A DNA stretch of 45,557 bases from Dysgonomonas sp. PH5-45 (GTDB lineage Bacteria; Bacteroidota; Bacteroidia; Bacteroidales; Dysgonomonadaceae), in assembly GCF_029893235.1 (NCBI RefSeq), contig NZ_JARXWE010000025.1, positions 1-45,557 on the forward strand, in the 5' to 3' direction. Below the pieces are notes generated by a model that had not been told where the DNA came from, did not search any database, and worked only from the letters and a program-made list of their open reading frames with translations. The position numbers were made by a program, and so were the translations under genes. Below are positions 33,321 through 42,700 of this stretch, piece after piece; the first letter of the stretch is position 1; every line of letters begins with the position of its first letter.

Positions 33321-34169
33321 TTATAACCAGTTTTCTTCTATTATTTCTCCTTGTATACCTATAATAACCTGTTTTACGGGGACTTTGTTTGATACCTGTT
33401 CCAAAGCCATTTTAACCAATTGCAATAATCCGCCACAGCAGGGAACTTCCATAATAATTACTGTCAGTGTGTTAATCTGTGCCCCGTTTATCATATCGGC
33501 AATCTTCGAAACATAAACCTCTTTGTTGCTGTCAAGTTTCGGGCAGGCGATAGCCAATGTACGGTTTCTTAAGAAACGGTCGTGGAAACCACCATAAGCA
33601 TAAGCCGTACAATCGGCAGCCAGAACTACATCCGCACCCCGGAAATATCCCGCCTGAGGATTCAGTAAATGAAGCTGCACAGGCCATTGGCGGAGCTGCG
33701 AAGGGATACTACCGGTTACTGCCATCGGTTTTACCGGAGCGAAAGACATCTCCCGACTTCCCGGACATACGGTGAATCCTTGCCCGCAGGCAGAGACTTG
33801 TTCTTTATTTTCTATATCCATATCTATCCCGATGTTATGCTCTTTCAGATAACGAAGACCTTGAGACAAAAGTTCTGTTTCATTATGATCTTTCAAATGA
33901 AGTAGGTGAGCCCGGATTGTTCCTTCTCCTTTAGGGACAAGTCTCTCCATAACTGCAATTTCATTGTAAGGTTCAGCCTCGCGTTCCTCAAGGTCTATCG
34001 CTCCAACAGGGCAATCTCCGATACAAGCTCCCAGCCCGTCGCAATACAGATCGCTAATCATCCGGGCCTTACCATCAATTAGTTGCAATGCTCCTTCGTG
34101 ACAGCCACTGACACAGATTCCGCAACCATTACACAGGTCTTCATTTATTTTAATAATCGTTCTTTTCAT
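33321..34169 (-). CDS. 4Fe-4S ferredoxin-domain protein, likely Hcp redox partner
   Basis: 282 residues. The N-terminus is a two-cluster ferredoxin: C13-xx-C16-xx-C19-xxx-C23 ('CNGCGICVSGC'), then C43-x5-C49-xxx-C53-P ('CDGLGACIGDCP'). This pattern with a C-x5-C spacing in the second cluster recurs in Hcp-associated proteins. The remaining ~220 residues include 'CGQGFTVCPGSR', 'LAADCTAYAYGGFHDRFL' and 'EVPCCGGLLQLVKMAL', cysteine-rich segments that may hold another metal site. It probably passes electrons to Hcp in place of the NADH-Hcr partner of enterobacteria (inferred from context). It is the first gene of the operon, with a ~21-base leader from the box at 34194-34201. Confidence 0.87.
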   Translation of the reverse strand: MKRTIIKINEDLCNGCGICVSGCHEGALQLIDGKARMISDLYCDGLGACIGDCPVGAIDLEEREAEPYNEIAVMERLVPKGEGTIRAHLLHLKDHNETELLSQGLRYLKEHNIGIDMDIENKEQVSACGQGFTVCPGSREMSFAPVKPMAVTGSIPSQLRQWPVQLHLLNPQAGYFRGADVVLAADCTAYAYGGFHDRFLRNRTLAIACPKLDSNKEVYVSKIADMINGAQINTLTVIIMEVPCCGGLLQLVKMALEQVSNKVPVKQVIIGIQGEIIEENWL

Positions 34170-34193
34170 TAATTTTCTTCAATTATACCTTTG

Positions 34194-34201
34194 CAAACAT
34201 A
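34194..34201 (-). promoter_or_regulatory. -7 box (TATGTTTG) of the hcp operon
   Basis: On the minus strand TATGTTTG matches TAnnTTTG. Its centre is 33 bp from the centre of the palindrome at 34223-34238, placing that palindrome at about -40, the class II activator position of Crp/Fnr proteins. No -33 element is obvious, as expected for an activator-dependent promoter. Confidence 0.65.
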
Positions 34202-34222
34202 CAGTGGTACGAGAGCATAATC

Positions 34223-34238
34223 CGTAACATTCGTTACG
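34223..34238. promoter_or_regulatory. Palindromic operator, probable HcpR-type (Crp/Fnr) site
   Basis: CGTAAC-ATTC-GTTACG is a perfect 6-4-6 inverted repeat midway between the divergent hcp operon and regulator promoters, 33 and 32 bp from their -7 box centres. Read on the minus strand, 15 of its 16 bases equal the palindrome upstream of nrfHA (39209-39224). I infer that the adjacent Crp/Fnr regulator binds both. Confidence 0.75.
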
Positions 34239-34258
34239 CTTGTGAAATTTATTATACA

Positions 34259-34266
34259 TAACTTTG
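34259..34266 (+). promoter_or_regulatory. -7 box (TAACTTTG) of the Crp/Fnr regulator gene
   Basis: TAACTTTG fits TAnnTTTG. It lies 32 bp (centre to centre) from the shared palindrome and predicts a ~12-base leader before the ATG at 34282. Confidence 0.6.
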
Positions 34267-34281
34267 CAAAAAATAGAATTT

Positions 34282-34944
34282 ATGAATCAGGACTTACTGT
34301 TTTTCTGTACAATATGCCGGGATAAATCGCCCGAAGAGATCGAGAAAATAAGGTGTGCAATAGACCATACGGTAAAAAACTATAAGAGGGGTGAATTGAT
34401 CGCTTCGCAAGGTGACCGAATATCCAGCCTGTATATGCTGACGAAAGGGAAAGTAAAAACGGAAATTATTTCTAAATCGGGGCTTGCCGTTTCGGTAGAA
34501 GAGATTACCGCGCCTTATCCGTTGGCTGCCGCTTTTATTTTTGCGGACAATAACCGCTTTCCGGTAGAAGTTACCGCAATGGAAGATTGCGAGGTGATAC
34601 TGATTGGTAAATCGTCCATCGAAAAACAGATGGCTAAATGCCCCGGATTTTTGAGAGGATTTATGGCCTTCACAGCCAACCGTGTACAGTTCCTATCGGA
34701 AAGGCTAAAAATATTTTCGCAGAAAGGAATCAAGGCCAAAGCAGCCTATTACATTCTGCAACATGACCGGAACGGAACGTTTGAACTGGGACGAAGCATC
34801 GCGTCACTTGCCGAGTATTTTGGAGTAGAGCGTCCCTCGCTTTCGAGAGCTATATCAGAGATGACATGCGATGGTATTATCGAGTTTGAAGCAGGAAAAG
34901 GAAAGATTTTAAAATACAACGACCTGAAAGAGTTATTGGGCTGA
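34282..34944 (+). CDS. Crp/Fnr-family transcriptional regulator, HcpR-like
   Basis: 220 residues from the ATG at 34282. An in-frame TTG at 34264 lies inside the promoter box and is rejected. The N-terminal cyclic-nucleotide-binding-like barrel runs from 'YKRGELIASQGDRISSLYMLTKGKVKTE' through 'LIGKSSIEKQM', then a dimer helix, then a Crp-type helix-turn-helix 'SIASLAEYFGVERPSLSRAISEMTCDGII'. It has cysteines at 9 and 12 but not the four-cysteine Fe-S set of FNR. HcpR proteins of Bacteroidota and sulfate reducers regulate hcp and respond to nitrosative stress, and divergent placement next to the hcp operon supports that identity. The shared palindrome suggests control of itself, hcp and nrfHA. 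Confidence 0.87.
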   Translation: MNQDLLFFCTICRDKSPEEIEKIRCAIDHTVKNYKRGELIASQGDRISSLYMLTKGKVKTEIISKSGLAVSVEEITAPYPLAAAFIFADNNRFPVEVTAMEDCEVILIGKSSIEKQMAKCPGFLRGFMAFTANRVQFLSERLKIFSQKGIKAKAAYYILQHDRNGTFELGRSIASLAEYFGVERPSLSRAISEMTCDGIIEFEAGKGKILKYNDLKELLG

Positions 34945-34958
34945 CAAATAAAAACACG

Positions 34959-35741
34959 TCAATATACATGGATACTTCCCTGTGCCGAAGGTAGGTAGTT
35001 AACTCCAATCCACGTTATCATCAGCAATATAAAAGCGATGGGGAGCAACCAGAGGGATGTTTTCTCGTGTTTCTTTCCGTATATCCTGATGTGTATATAA
35101 GCAAGATAGCCCATAGAGGTGACAAAGGCCCATGTTTCTTTTGGGTCCCACGACCAATAATGCCCCCATGCTTCCTTAGCCCAGACAGCACCCATAAGCA
35201 TACCCAGCACAAGAAACCCGAAACCGATATAGACAATATTGTCTATAAAGGAGAAAATATTTTTGTCCGATTGAGCCGTCAGCCGTATTTTACGGAGTTG
35301 TACAAAAGCCCCGATGGTAGCCGCTCCCAGCATGGCATACGATAGAATGTAGGAGGTTACATGAGGCACAAACCAAATGCTTTGCAAAGCAGGCATCAGG
35401 TTTTTAGAGTGAATTTCGGGTTTGAACAGATTTACAAACACAAAAACAGAAGCGACCAATGCAGAGAACGACAGGAGCCACGGATATTTCCACCGACGGT
35501 ATGCCAGATAACCAACAACAGACAGAAAAAAAGAATACCACAGGCGGGTTTCGCCCATAGTTCGCATGGGTGGACGTTCGATATGAATCCAAAAACCGAC
35601 AATAAATGTCGTAAACAGAGCTATCCCGGAAAGCATCAGTATATCGGCCAGCCGCTTTTGCGACCTATAAACTGTAACTCCGGCAGCCAACCAAAACGCC
35701 ACCGAAGGCAATGCAAACCATATAAAGTTATTCCAATTCAT
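34959..35741 (-). CDS. ccsA: CcsA-type cytochrome c assembly protein
   Basis: 260 residues with about eight hydrophobic helices. The haem-handling tryptophan-rich motif is clear: 'WGHYWSWDPKETWAFVTSMGYLAYIHIR' (WxWD type). Histidines in 'HIERPP', 'PHVTSY' and 'HIRIYG' are candidate haem ligands. With ResB it would form the System II haem lyase that attaches haem to CxxCH motifs outside the cytoplasm. Its ATG overlaps the resB stop by 4 bases (ATGA), which indicates translational coupling. Last gene of the nrfHA-resB-ccsA operon. It ends 14 bases from the convergent regulator gene with no visible terminator. Confidence 0.92.
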   Translation of the reverse strand: MNWNNFIWFALPSVAFWLAAGVTVYRSQKRLADILMLSGIALFTTFIVGFWIHIERPPMRTMGETRLWYSFFLSVVGYLAYRRWKYPWLLSFSALVASVFVFVNLFKPEIHSKNLMPALQSIWFVPHVTSYILSYAMLGAATIGAFVQLRKIRLTAQSDKNIFSFIDNIVYIGFGFLVLGMLMGAVWAKEAWGHYWSWDPKETWAFVTSMGYLAYIHIRIYGKKHEKTSLWLLPIAFILLMITWIGVNYLPSAQGSIHVY

Positions 35742-37021
35742 ATATTTTCCGTTTCCAAAGACTTACCGCTCTCTTCATCTCCCCGTTTTGTGTTTTTCCC
35801 GGTCAGTATCATGCTTATTGCTCCTAAAGCCATAAAGGCGAAACCAATGTAGACAGGTGTAATCCAAGGATCATACACCAACTCCATACTGCTATAAGAC
35901 GATAATCTTCCGGCTTTGTCATCATAACCATACTGATAGATTGTCCAATTACCTATACGCAAGGGGTGGTTCACTTCCAGTATTCCTTTTTCAACACTTC
36001 CATCGGGTGTGTAAGCCTCTATGTCCGACATAAACCGCTTGGGCTCAGGCACGGTCATCACAACACATTGCTGCTCGTTGAGCGGTAAGGTCATATATAA
36101 CTGTGCCTGATTTCCTCCGCATACCCAACCGCTCCGTTCTTTTCCTTCGGAGTTTACAGCCTTTATTTTAACAGCCGGAGTTGCTCCGGGCATAGGTACT
36201 TCGCGATAGGTGCTGTCGCTACCGCGAACAGCCTGATGGATATATTCTTCTATCTTTATATCCCATCCGTTCAGACGGCTCACAGGCGATTTTACATCTA
36301 TCTGATAATAATCCGGATTATTAACCGGCTGCGACTCTCCGCTCTGGCGGTCAATCACGGTTAGTTTGGGAGGGTATTCCTCCATATCAAAATCGTTGAG
36401 CTTTATGCCTATGGGCAGTTCCTTTACATTATCATTATCATCGTAGACACGCCATTCCACTTCGCCTTCACGCACATACATAACATACCTTGCCATGTCG
36501 GCATATCCCAACCCCGAAGCAAAAAGCACAAGCCAAAGACCTATATGGTTCAGGTAAAACCCGTAGTCTTTCAGCTTGAACCGACAGAGCCGCCGGGCTA
36601 TCAGACAGCCAAGAGACAGAAGGGTGATGAAATAGATGAATACAAAAACCCACGAATAGGTCATATTGTCGAACCCTAAACGGCTGAAAATATTTGTGTA
36701 ATTTTCGGTAAAAGCAACTTGTGGGGTTAGCCCCATAATAAGACTCAAGATAAGCAATGCCGAAATCAGGCAAACGGAAAACGGTATTCCGGAAAACCAC
36801 CTCATAAACTGGCTTTTGCGCACCCATAGCGAAGCAACACACAGTGCCACAAGAATGATTCCGACCCACAGATTGACCGGAGCCGCCAGCAGATAGAAAT
36901 TGAAACTTCCGGTGGTGAGTTGTAGCAAGAAGCCCACAACAATAACTCCACAAGTAATGATAATACTTTCAGGATATCCCCAAGGCATTTGCCATATCTT
37001 GCGATTTGTCGCTTTTTTCAT
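35738..37021 (-). CDS. ResB-like cytochrome c assembly protein
   Basis: 427 residues. Four hydrophobic helices occur in the first ~180 residues, followed by a large non-cytoplasmic domain (~residues 185-375, 'VREGEVEWRVYDDNDNVKELPIGIKLNDFDMEEYPPKL'), then one more helix near the C-terminus ('ITPVYIGFAFMALGAISMILTGK'). This is the ResB/Ccs1 layout. The ending 'GDW/GNWTIYQYGYD' before the last helix matches the family. It follows nrfA after 41 bases and overlaps ccsA by 4. Its place indicates a haem-attachment machine dedicated to the many haems of NrfA and NrfH. Confidence 0.9.
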   Translation of the reverse strand: MKKATNRKIWQMPWGYPESIIITCGVIVVGFLLQLTTGSFNFYLLAAPVNLWVGIILVALCVASLWVRKSQFMRWFSGIPFSVCLISALLILSLIMGLTPQVAFTENYTNIFSRLGFDNMTYSWVFVFIYFITLLSLGCLIARRLCRFKLKDYGFYLNHIGLWLVLFASGLGYADMARYVMYVREGEVEWRVYDDNDNVKELPIGIKLNDFDMEEYPPKLTVIDRQSGESQPVNNPDYYQIDVKSPVSRLNGWDIKIEEYIHQAVRGSDSTYREVPMPGATPAVKIKAVNSEGKERSGWVCGGNQAQLYMTLPLNEQQCVVMTVPEPKRFMSDIEAYTPDGSVEKGILEVNHPLRIGNWTIYQYGYDDKAGRLSSYSSMELVYDPWITPVYIGFAFMALGAISMILTGKNTKRGDEESGKSLETENI

Positions 37022-37062
37022 TCAATCGATAATACCTGTGTGTGCGTTCCTTTTCTGAAAGT

Positions 37063-38559
37063 TTAATTCGCCGCTAACTTACCTTCGGTTTTTGCTTTTT
37101 TCAACCATGCAGGTAATGTGGTTTGTATCCATTTGTCTTTCTCGTTTCGTAATTTTTTCATATCCAAACCAATATATTCCTGCGCTTTTTCTTTAGTGGA
37201 AATATCTGGCATCTTAACATCGGTTATGCCAAGTGAGAACAGTACTTTTTGTAGTTCTAACTGCGCCTGCATGGTACGATCCAGACTATGGGCAAGGATA
37301 CGTTGTGTTTCCACAGGAGCGTGGAACGATGCTCCATGCGAAGCTACCGCAAAATCCCAACGCCACTGCGCCTGACGGATCAGCTTCAACGATTCTTTCA
37401 TCTTGGTTTCATCCGCCCCGCTATCCCATGCCATTTTTGCCATGATATGGGCTTTAGATAGTTCAACCTCAATGCGGTTTCTGATTTCCAAGGCTTTGTC
37501 TTGATATTGGTAAACATAATTACGAAGGTTTTCTTCGCTATCCCTGTGGCAAGTCTGGCAGGTAGAAGATATATTTTTAAGTGGGCTCATCACTTGATGG
37601 TTCGAGTATTTTATTCCCCCCTCGGCCATATACGGCATATGACAATCGGCACACGCTAACCCTCTTTGTGAGTGAGGGCCTAAAAGAAACAGCTCGTAGT
37701 CGGGGTGTTGTGCTTTCAGCATGGGTGTCTTGCTTAATCCGTGAACCCAATCGGTAAAGCCTGCATTATCGTAATACTCTTCCATTGCTTCAACAGTCAT
37801 TCCGCCATCCCAAGGGAAGGTCAGATATTTGCCGTCGCCTTTGAAGAAATATTCTACATGGCATTGAGCGCAAACTAATGTACGCATCTCCTGTGGAGTA
37901 GCTTGTGTTATATCTTTGCCTTGCCGCTCAAATGCCTCAATCAGTGCCGGACGGGTAATAGTAAGGTTCATTGTCCGGGGATCGTGACAGTCGGCACACC
38001 CCAAAGGATTTACAATCTCGCTACCAAACTGGCTCCAAGTTGCTTTGTAAAAATTCTCTATACCAACTTCGTGCATCATGCGGGGTACATCCGGGCTTTT
38101 GCATGTCCAACAAGTAGCCGGTTGCATATCCTTATGGTCGTGGTCGGGCGTTCCGGTACGAAGTGTATGCGTTATATCTTCAATCGTGTACATGTGCCCA
38201 CGCGGAGCGGAATAATCGCGCGAAAAAGCATATCCTGCCCAAAGCACTACCATTTCGGGACGGCTTTCCAGAACATCTTCGGGCATATTCCCCAAATGTT
38301 TGCTGCGGAAATTCATTTCTTTGGTTTTTTTCCATGTATCGTATTCGCGGGGATAGTTTACTCCCCATTCTTCACTTTTTGGGTTTATCCCCGAAATTTC
38401 AACCTTCTTGTTATTGTACAAAGTGGCTATTTCTGCCCTGCGTTCGGTTATGGATGCCGCTAAAAGCCCCAACACAAACACTGCAACCATCACTGCTGCA
38501 AAGATACCCCAGCCAATGATTGGTTTTCGCTTGATTGCTTCTGCTAATTTTCTGAACAT
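37063..38559 (-). CDS. nrfA: Ammonia-forming cytochrome c nitrite reductase, catalytic subunit
   Basis: 498 residues. An N-terminal hydrophobic helix (residues ~15-36) acts as signal or anchor. Five haem sites are visible: the special catalytic C150-WT-C-K154 (CxxCK, lysine-ligated active-site haem) and four CxxCH motifs at C188, C230, C303 and C334. It reduces nitrite to ammonium with six electrons in the periplasm and can also reduce nitric oxide and hydroxylamine. nrfH lies 8 bases upstream, resB and ccsA downstream. The palindrome before nrfH links its expression to the hcp regulator. Confidence 0.97.
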   Translation of the reverse strand: MFRKLAEAIKRKPIIGWGIFAAVMVAVFVLGLLAASITERRAEIATLYNNKKVEISGINPKSEEWGVNYPREYDTWKKTKEMNFRSKHLGNMPEDVLESRPEMVVLWAGYAFSRDYSAPRGHMYTIEDITHTLRTGTPDHDHKDMQPATCWTCKSPDVPRMMHEVGIENFYKATWSQFGSEIVNPLGCADCHDPRTMNLTITRPALIEAFERQGKDITQATPQEMRTLVCAQCHVEYFFKGDGKYLTFPWDGGMTVEAMEEYYDNAGFTDWVHGLSKTPMLKAQHPDYELFLLGPHSQRGLACADCHMPYMAEGGIKYSNHQVMSPLKNISSTCQTCHRDSEENLRNYVYQYQDKALEIRNRIEVELSKAHIMAKMAWDSGADETKMKESLKLIRQAQWRWDFAVASHGASFHAPVETQRILAHSLDRTMQAQLELQKVLFSLGITDVKMPDISTKEKAQEYIGLDMKKLRNEKDKWIQTTLPAWLKKAKTEGKLAAN

Positions 38560-38567
38560 ATCGGATA

Positions 38568-39152
38568 TTATTTTTTATTTTTCATAGTATTTTTTAACCA
38601 GTCCGGCACAGGCGATTGTGGCAACGGAACTATTGCGTTAGGCGATGAGGAAAGATTACTTACCTCGGTGTGCGGCACTTCTCGGTGGCAATCCCAACAG
38701 GCTTTGCCTTCCCCTTCTTTTACCTGCGTATAGTTTATCATACCGGTATTAACAAACTCGGTATTCAATTCAGTATGACAACGAATGCAATTATTCATTA
38801 TTACCTCCTTGCTTGCATCGCGCGGACGAATAACCTGTGGCTCTTCCCTAAGTGTGAACACGGCGGCGTGATATAGCCCGTCCATTGCCTTGAAAGCGTA
38901 TTTGTTCAATTGATTATCTTGCGGAACGTGACAATCGTTACAGTTGGCCCACTGATGATGGGAACTGTGCATCCACGATTGATAATAAGGAGTCATTATA
39001 TGGCAGTTGACACACGCCGAAGGGTCGTCCGAGAGATAAGAATGAGCCCGCGACATATATACAGAGTACCCCCCTAACCCAACAGCTATTCCTGCTATCA
39101 CAAACAGCGGAACAACAAAGTACCATGGTATTATATTAAGGAACTTTCTCAT
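38568..39152 (-). CDS. nrfH: Cytochrome c nitrite reductase, small membrane subunit
   Basis: 194 residues of the NapC/NirT/NrfH family. A single N-terminal membrane helix (residues ~10-32) is followed by four CxxCH haem motifs at C47, C71, C122 and C152. It takes electrons from menaquinol and passes them to NrfA. It is the first gene of the nrfHA-resB-ccsA operon, with a predicted leader of ~24 bases from the box at 39180-39187. Confidence 0.96.
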   Translation of the reverse strand: MRKFLNIIPWYFVVPLFVIAGIAVGLGGYSVYMSRAHSYLSDDPSACVNCHIMTPYYQSWMHSSHHQWANCNDCHVPQDNQLNKYAFKAMDGLYHAAVFTLREEPQVIRPRDASKEVIMNNCIRCHTELNTEFVNTGMINYTQVKEGEGKACWDCHREVPHTEVSNLSSSPNAIVPLPQSPVPDWLKNTMKNKK

Positions 39153-39179
39153 TACATTTCGATTAGGAGCTTAACTTCA

Positions 39180-39187
39180 CAAATATA
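39180..39187 (-). promoter_or_regulatory. -7 box (TATATTTG) of the nrfHA operon
   Basis: On the minus strand TATATTTG matches TAnnTTTG, exactly 33 bp (centre to centre) from the palindrome at 39209-39224. The geometry is identical to the hcp operon promoter. Confidence 0.6.
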
Positions 39188-39208
39188 TAAATAAGAAACG
39201 ACAATACA

Positions 39209-39224
39209 CGTAACAAATGTTACG
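39209..39224. promoter_or_regulatory. Palindromic operator, probable HcpR-type site of nrfHA
   Basis: CGTAAC-AAAT-GTTACG is a perfect 6-4-6 inverted repeat with the same arms as the site at 34223-34238, centred at about -40 relative to the predicted nrfH transcription start. Confidence 0.75.
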
Positions 39225-39380
39225 AACCTATTGTTTTGTTTGCTAAAAAATAAACGAATCATCCATATATTCTACCATAATTAAGTTTATTTACTCTGCT
39301 TATACTGTATTACAAAACGGATTCATATTAAAAATCACATTATTTCCGTTGGAAATTTATTTCTAAGTAGATGTTCAAAA

Positions 39381-39563
39381 TTAAGCAGCCTTATGATTAT
39401 AGTTAATTCTCAGATTCTTCCCCATATCTGCCAATGCTCTATTAGTAGCATAGAACAAGGTATCGGCAGAAGCATAATCCTGTGGCCTGAGCCATTTTCC
39501 TTTCATGATCCGCCAAAGCGTCTCAGCAATATTCAAATGCGGAGAATATGGTGGTAAGTAAGT
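39381..39563 (-). pseudogene. IS630-type transposase C-terminal remnant
   Basis: About 60 codons remain of the end of a DDE transposase: 'YLPPYSPHLNIAETLWRIMKGKWLRPQDY' carries the last catalytic block (the glutamate in the N-x-A-E-x-x-W context) of the IS630/Tc1-mariner group, followed by a short tail to the stop at 39381. The upstream codons (39564-39596) do not continue the family's sequence, so the front of the gene, with the first two catalytic aspartates, is missing. It marks a past insertion or deletion between the nrfHA promoter and the surface protein gene. Confidence 0.75.
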
Positions 39564-39687
39564 GTCCATAATTCCAAATGTAAAACTAAAAACCAAATGT
39601 TAGGCGACGCGGTTACTTTTGAAATTTTGGAAATTACATCTGTCAAAACAAAACGAAAGATGGGGGGATGGTCTGATAATAACAAAT

Positions 39688-39720
39688 GAGACTGACTGCC
39701 CTTTTGGGGCAATCAGTCTC
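39688..39720 (-). terminator. Terminator-like hairpin after the large surface protein gene
   Basis: A 14-bp stem with one wobble pair (GAGACTGACTGCCC with GGGCAATCAGTCTC) and a 5-base loop lies 36 bases after the stop. The minus-strand tail is T-rich but interrupted (ATTTGTTATTAT). Confidence 0.65.
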
Positions 39721-39756
39721 GTTTGCAAGGAATCTTTATTCCCCTATTTATATATA

Positions 39757-42700
39757 TTATCGAAGTTTGTCACCAGGGAGAAGCTTGGTATCTTTTATAT
39801 CCACTGTCAAGGTGGGATTTGCGCTTTTCGCTTTCACCAGGAACGACTGCATTGGAGCAATCAAGTCCATTGTCTCATTATCTTTATTTTTATAGTTCGT
39901 TCCATCCCATTTGAAAGTAACATATGAGTCTACTTTCCCTTCAGTGGTACTTTCTCCGTAAGCTATTGTGAATTCACCCGGATCAATAGAAGGGCTGTTT
40001 CTAAGTAAAAATTCCCTTATTTTCAGATGGCACATAAACGGATTCCCTACCAATATATATTCGTCAACCGCAGCACCAGTAAATTCTGGTAATGTCACGA
40101 TTTCTCCCGAAAGAGGAGACCTTTCGTAAATAAACCTTCCGAGATAAGTGCGATCTATGGCTACTACGGAGTCAACTTTCTCTTGATTGCCAATTGAATA
40201 AATATAGTACTGCTCGTCATCTTTCGGAAAAGTAAATTTAGGATCATTACCCTTCACCCAAAGTGCGAAACCTTCACCCAAAGCAAATTCTCTATCAACA
40301 TTATTGAAACTATTCGACCAAAGATACTGGGTTCCTGTTTGTAGAGAATCAGTTTGCGGGTTATCTTGATTGAATAACATAGGGTAAACCAAGTAACCGT
40401 CCTCGTATCGCTCCGGTTTGTTTACATAAAGATCGCCACTATATGTGTCGTGTAATGGAGCCGACAACATATACCATTGGCTTGAATTTAACTCGAGTTC
40501 TACTATAGCTTCGCTATAATTCAACAAATCGGTACGAAGCACCTCACCGCCATGTTCGAAAGTGATAATGTCGCAAGCGGGTTCATTCGTTTCGCCTACT
40601 GAGTCACCAAAGTCATACAATGATGTTTTGGTCAAGTCGGGATAATTGTTTATACCATCGGGGATCAAGACGCTGACGCACTTGGACGGAATAGCGTTAT
40701 CGGGGTTGTCATTATTTCCCTTCGTCAATTCCCAGTTGCCATAATCGTGCCAATCCTGATTGCCTTTTCTTCCGTTCCATATTAAATATCCGACATCTGC
40801 AGCCTTGACGGTTATCCACTTGGCGAGTTTACAACCTGTTCCATCGCCGACATAATCAACAACACACCAATAAACGCCGGCATCTGTAGGCCTTTTGACT
40901 TTTATATCGAAGTCAGTGCTCACGAGTACAGCATTCCCACTCGGCTGGATTGGTCGAAGTTTCTCCTCCTGAGTTTCAGGATCAGGAAATCCTTCAGGTT
41001 CTTTATACCACTCGACAATACTTTTCGGAGTAGGAACCATTCCTGCTGAACGAATGGTGTATGCGTAAAACTCGCAACGGATGGTCGGACCTTTATCCAA
41101 CCCACTAGAAATATTGTTTCCTTTTGGAGCATATAGCCAATTGGTACTAGCAGCATCGTGATTACTTGCAGAACCCAACTTTGGTATAGCTTTGCCAGTT
41201 CCTGTCAATGCATTCATGTTTCTCAGACTGACATAATCCATGAGAAGGATATTGTCCTGAAGTGTTTCTCCGCCAGTTCCTACTTCTGTATAGTTGGCTG
41301 CGTCACTGAGAATGTTGACGTTTGCCAATATTGTTTCTGAGGTCGATTTAATTATACTATTGGGATGACAATTGTTTCCGCTGGCAAACCAGGCTTTATT
41401 GATCGTTGAAGTATTGCCTGCTGTGAATTGAAATGTATGATCATCTTGTTCAAACCATAAAGTGTCTGTAACGATATTGTTGATCGTAGTGTGTTCATCC
41501 AGATATACTTTGTTGAAGGTGGCATCCTTGATTTGAAAATTGGGTCTTGTCGACTCCAGGTTGTAATAAACATCGCCGACTTTCGCTTCAAATATATTGG
41601 GTGTAGCATATTGCCCTGCTGGACCCACTATAATGGTCGAATTTTTGGTGTCTTCGTACGTCAATGCTGCTCCTCCGGTATATTGCCAGGGATTATGGGG
41701 GTATCCGGTAATTGTAATGATCGATCCGGCTATTTTCAATGTCCGGTCGGGGTTAGTGGTGTTTGTACTCGTAAAGCTATTGATGCTTACTTTCTGCCCA
41801 TTAAAATCAAGATGTCCGTTTTTGAACAAAAATGACTGAGAAGCGTGTCCGGTTTGATACAGCTCATCCAGCAGCTTCCAACCGCCACGTCCTTCAAAAA
41901 TCATGTGACACGGGATTTTCACCCCGTTGGTTTTGATTGTTTCCATGGAGCGGCTAGAGGTAAATATCATTGCCTTTCCATAATTATCATTTAGCGGATC
42001 CATTCCAGATATTTCCATCCCTTTTTTAAGTTCTAACGAACCGCTGATTTGGATGCCATAGCCAGCCATATTGAATACAGGGTACTTACCATCATCGTCA
42101 ATCCATTTCATATTGTTGCAAAATGCTGTCCCGTCCAGTTTAACAGTTTGTCCCGAAGCTGAAAATGAGTTTTTGTCAAAAGTGACATTGTCTGTCAAAC
42201 CTGGAATACATGTCGCCTTTGTTTGTGTTTCTCCCGAAGAATGTGCCCAGTTATTAGGATCTGACCAATTGCCAGTGCCGCCAACCCAATAAAACTCTTT
42301 AGGAGTTCCGGTATTAAACGTCCAACCTTTATTGCCGCCCAAATCGACCGATTCCTTTACAGTATAAGTAGAGGGTCCGATATGGATATCCGTCAATGAC
42401 AAATTACTTAAATCAACGACGCCAGCAGCTCCCATCTCAAATTTGCGCGGACTACCGGGAACCTCAGAATAGATGATGATAGCTCCTCCGCAAGAACTTG
42501 ACTTTAATAGTTTATTCACCTTTACGGGGCTGTCGGGAGTTTTCATTTTATATTTTCCATGGGTAGTAAAAATTAATTCATCCGTTTCTAAAGAAAAGAT
42601 CTGGGCGTGAGCCGCCCCGATGGTTATCTTTTTATGTTTTCCACTTTTTATGAACCCAAAAACATCTCCTGATGGACCAATACCCGATCCTAAACATTCC

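Noticed and set aside
34264-34281. TTG start extending the Crp/Fnr regulator by 6 residues
   Set aside because: The TTG is part of the TAACTTTG promoter box.
39597-39756. Continuation of the large surface protein in another frame (frameshift)
   Set aside because: The bases after the stop are AT-rich and form a terminator hairpin; no continued protein-like frame was found.
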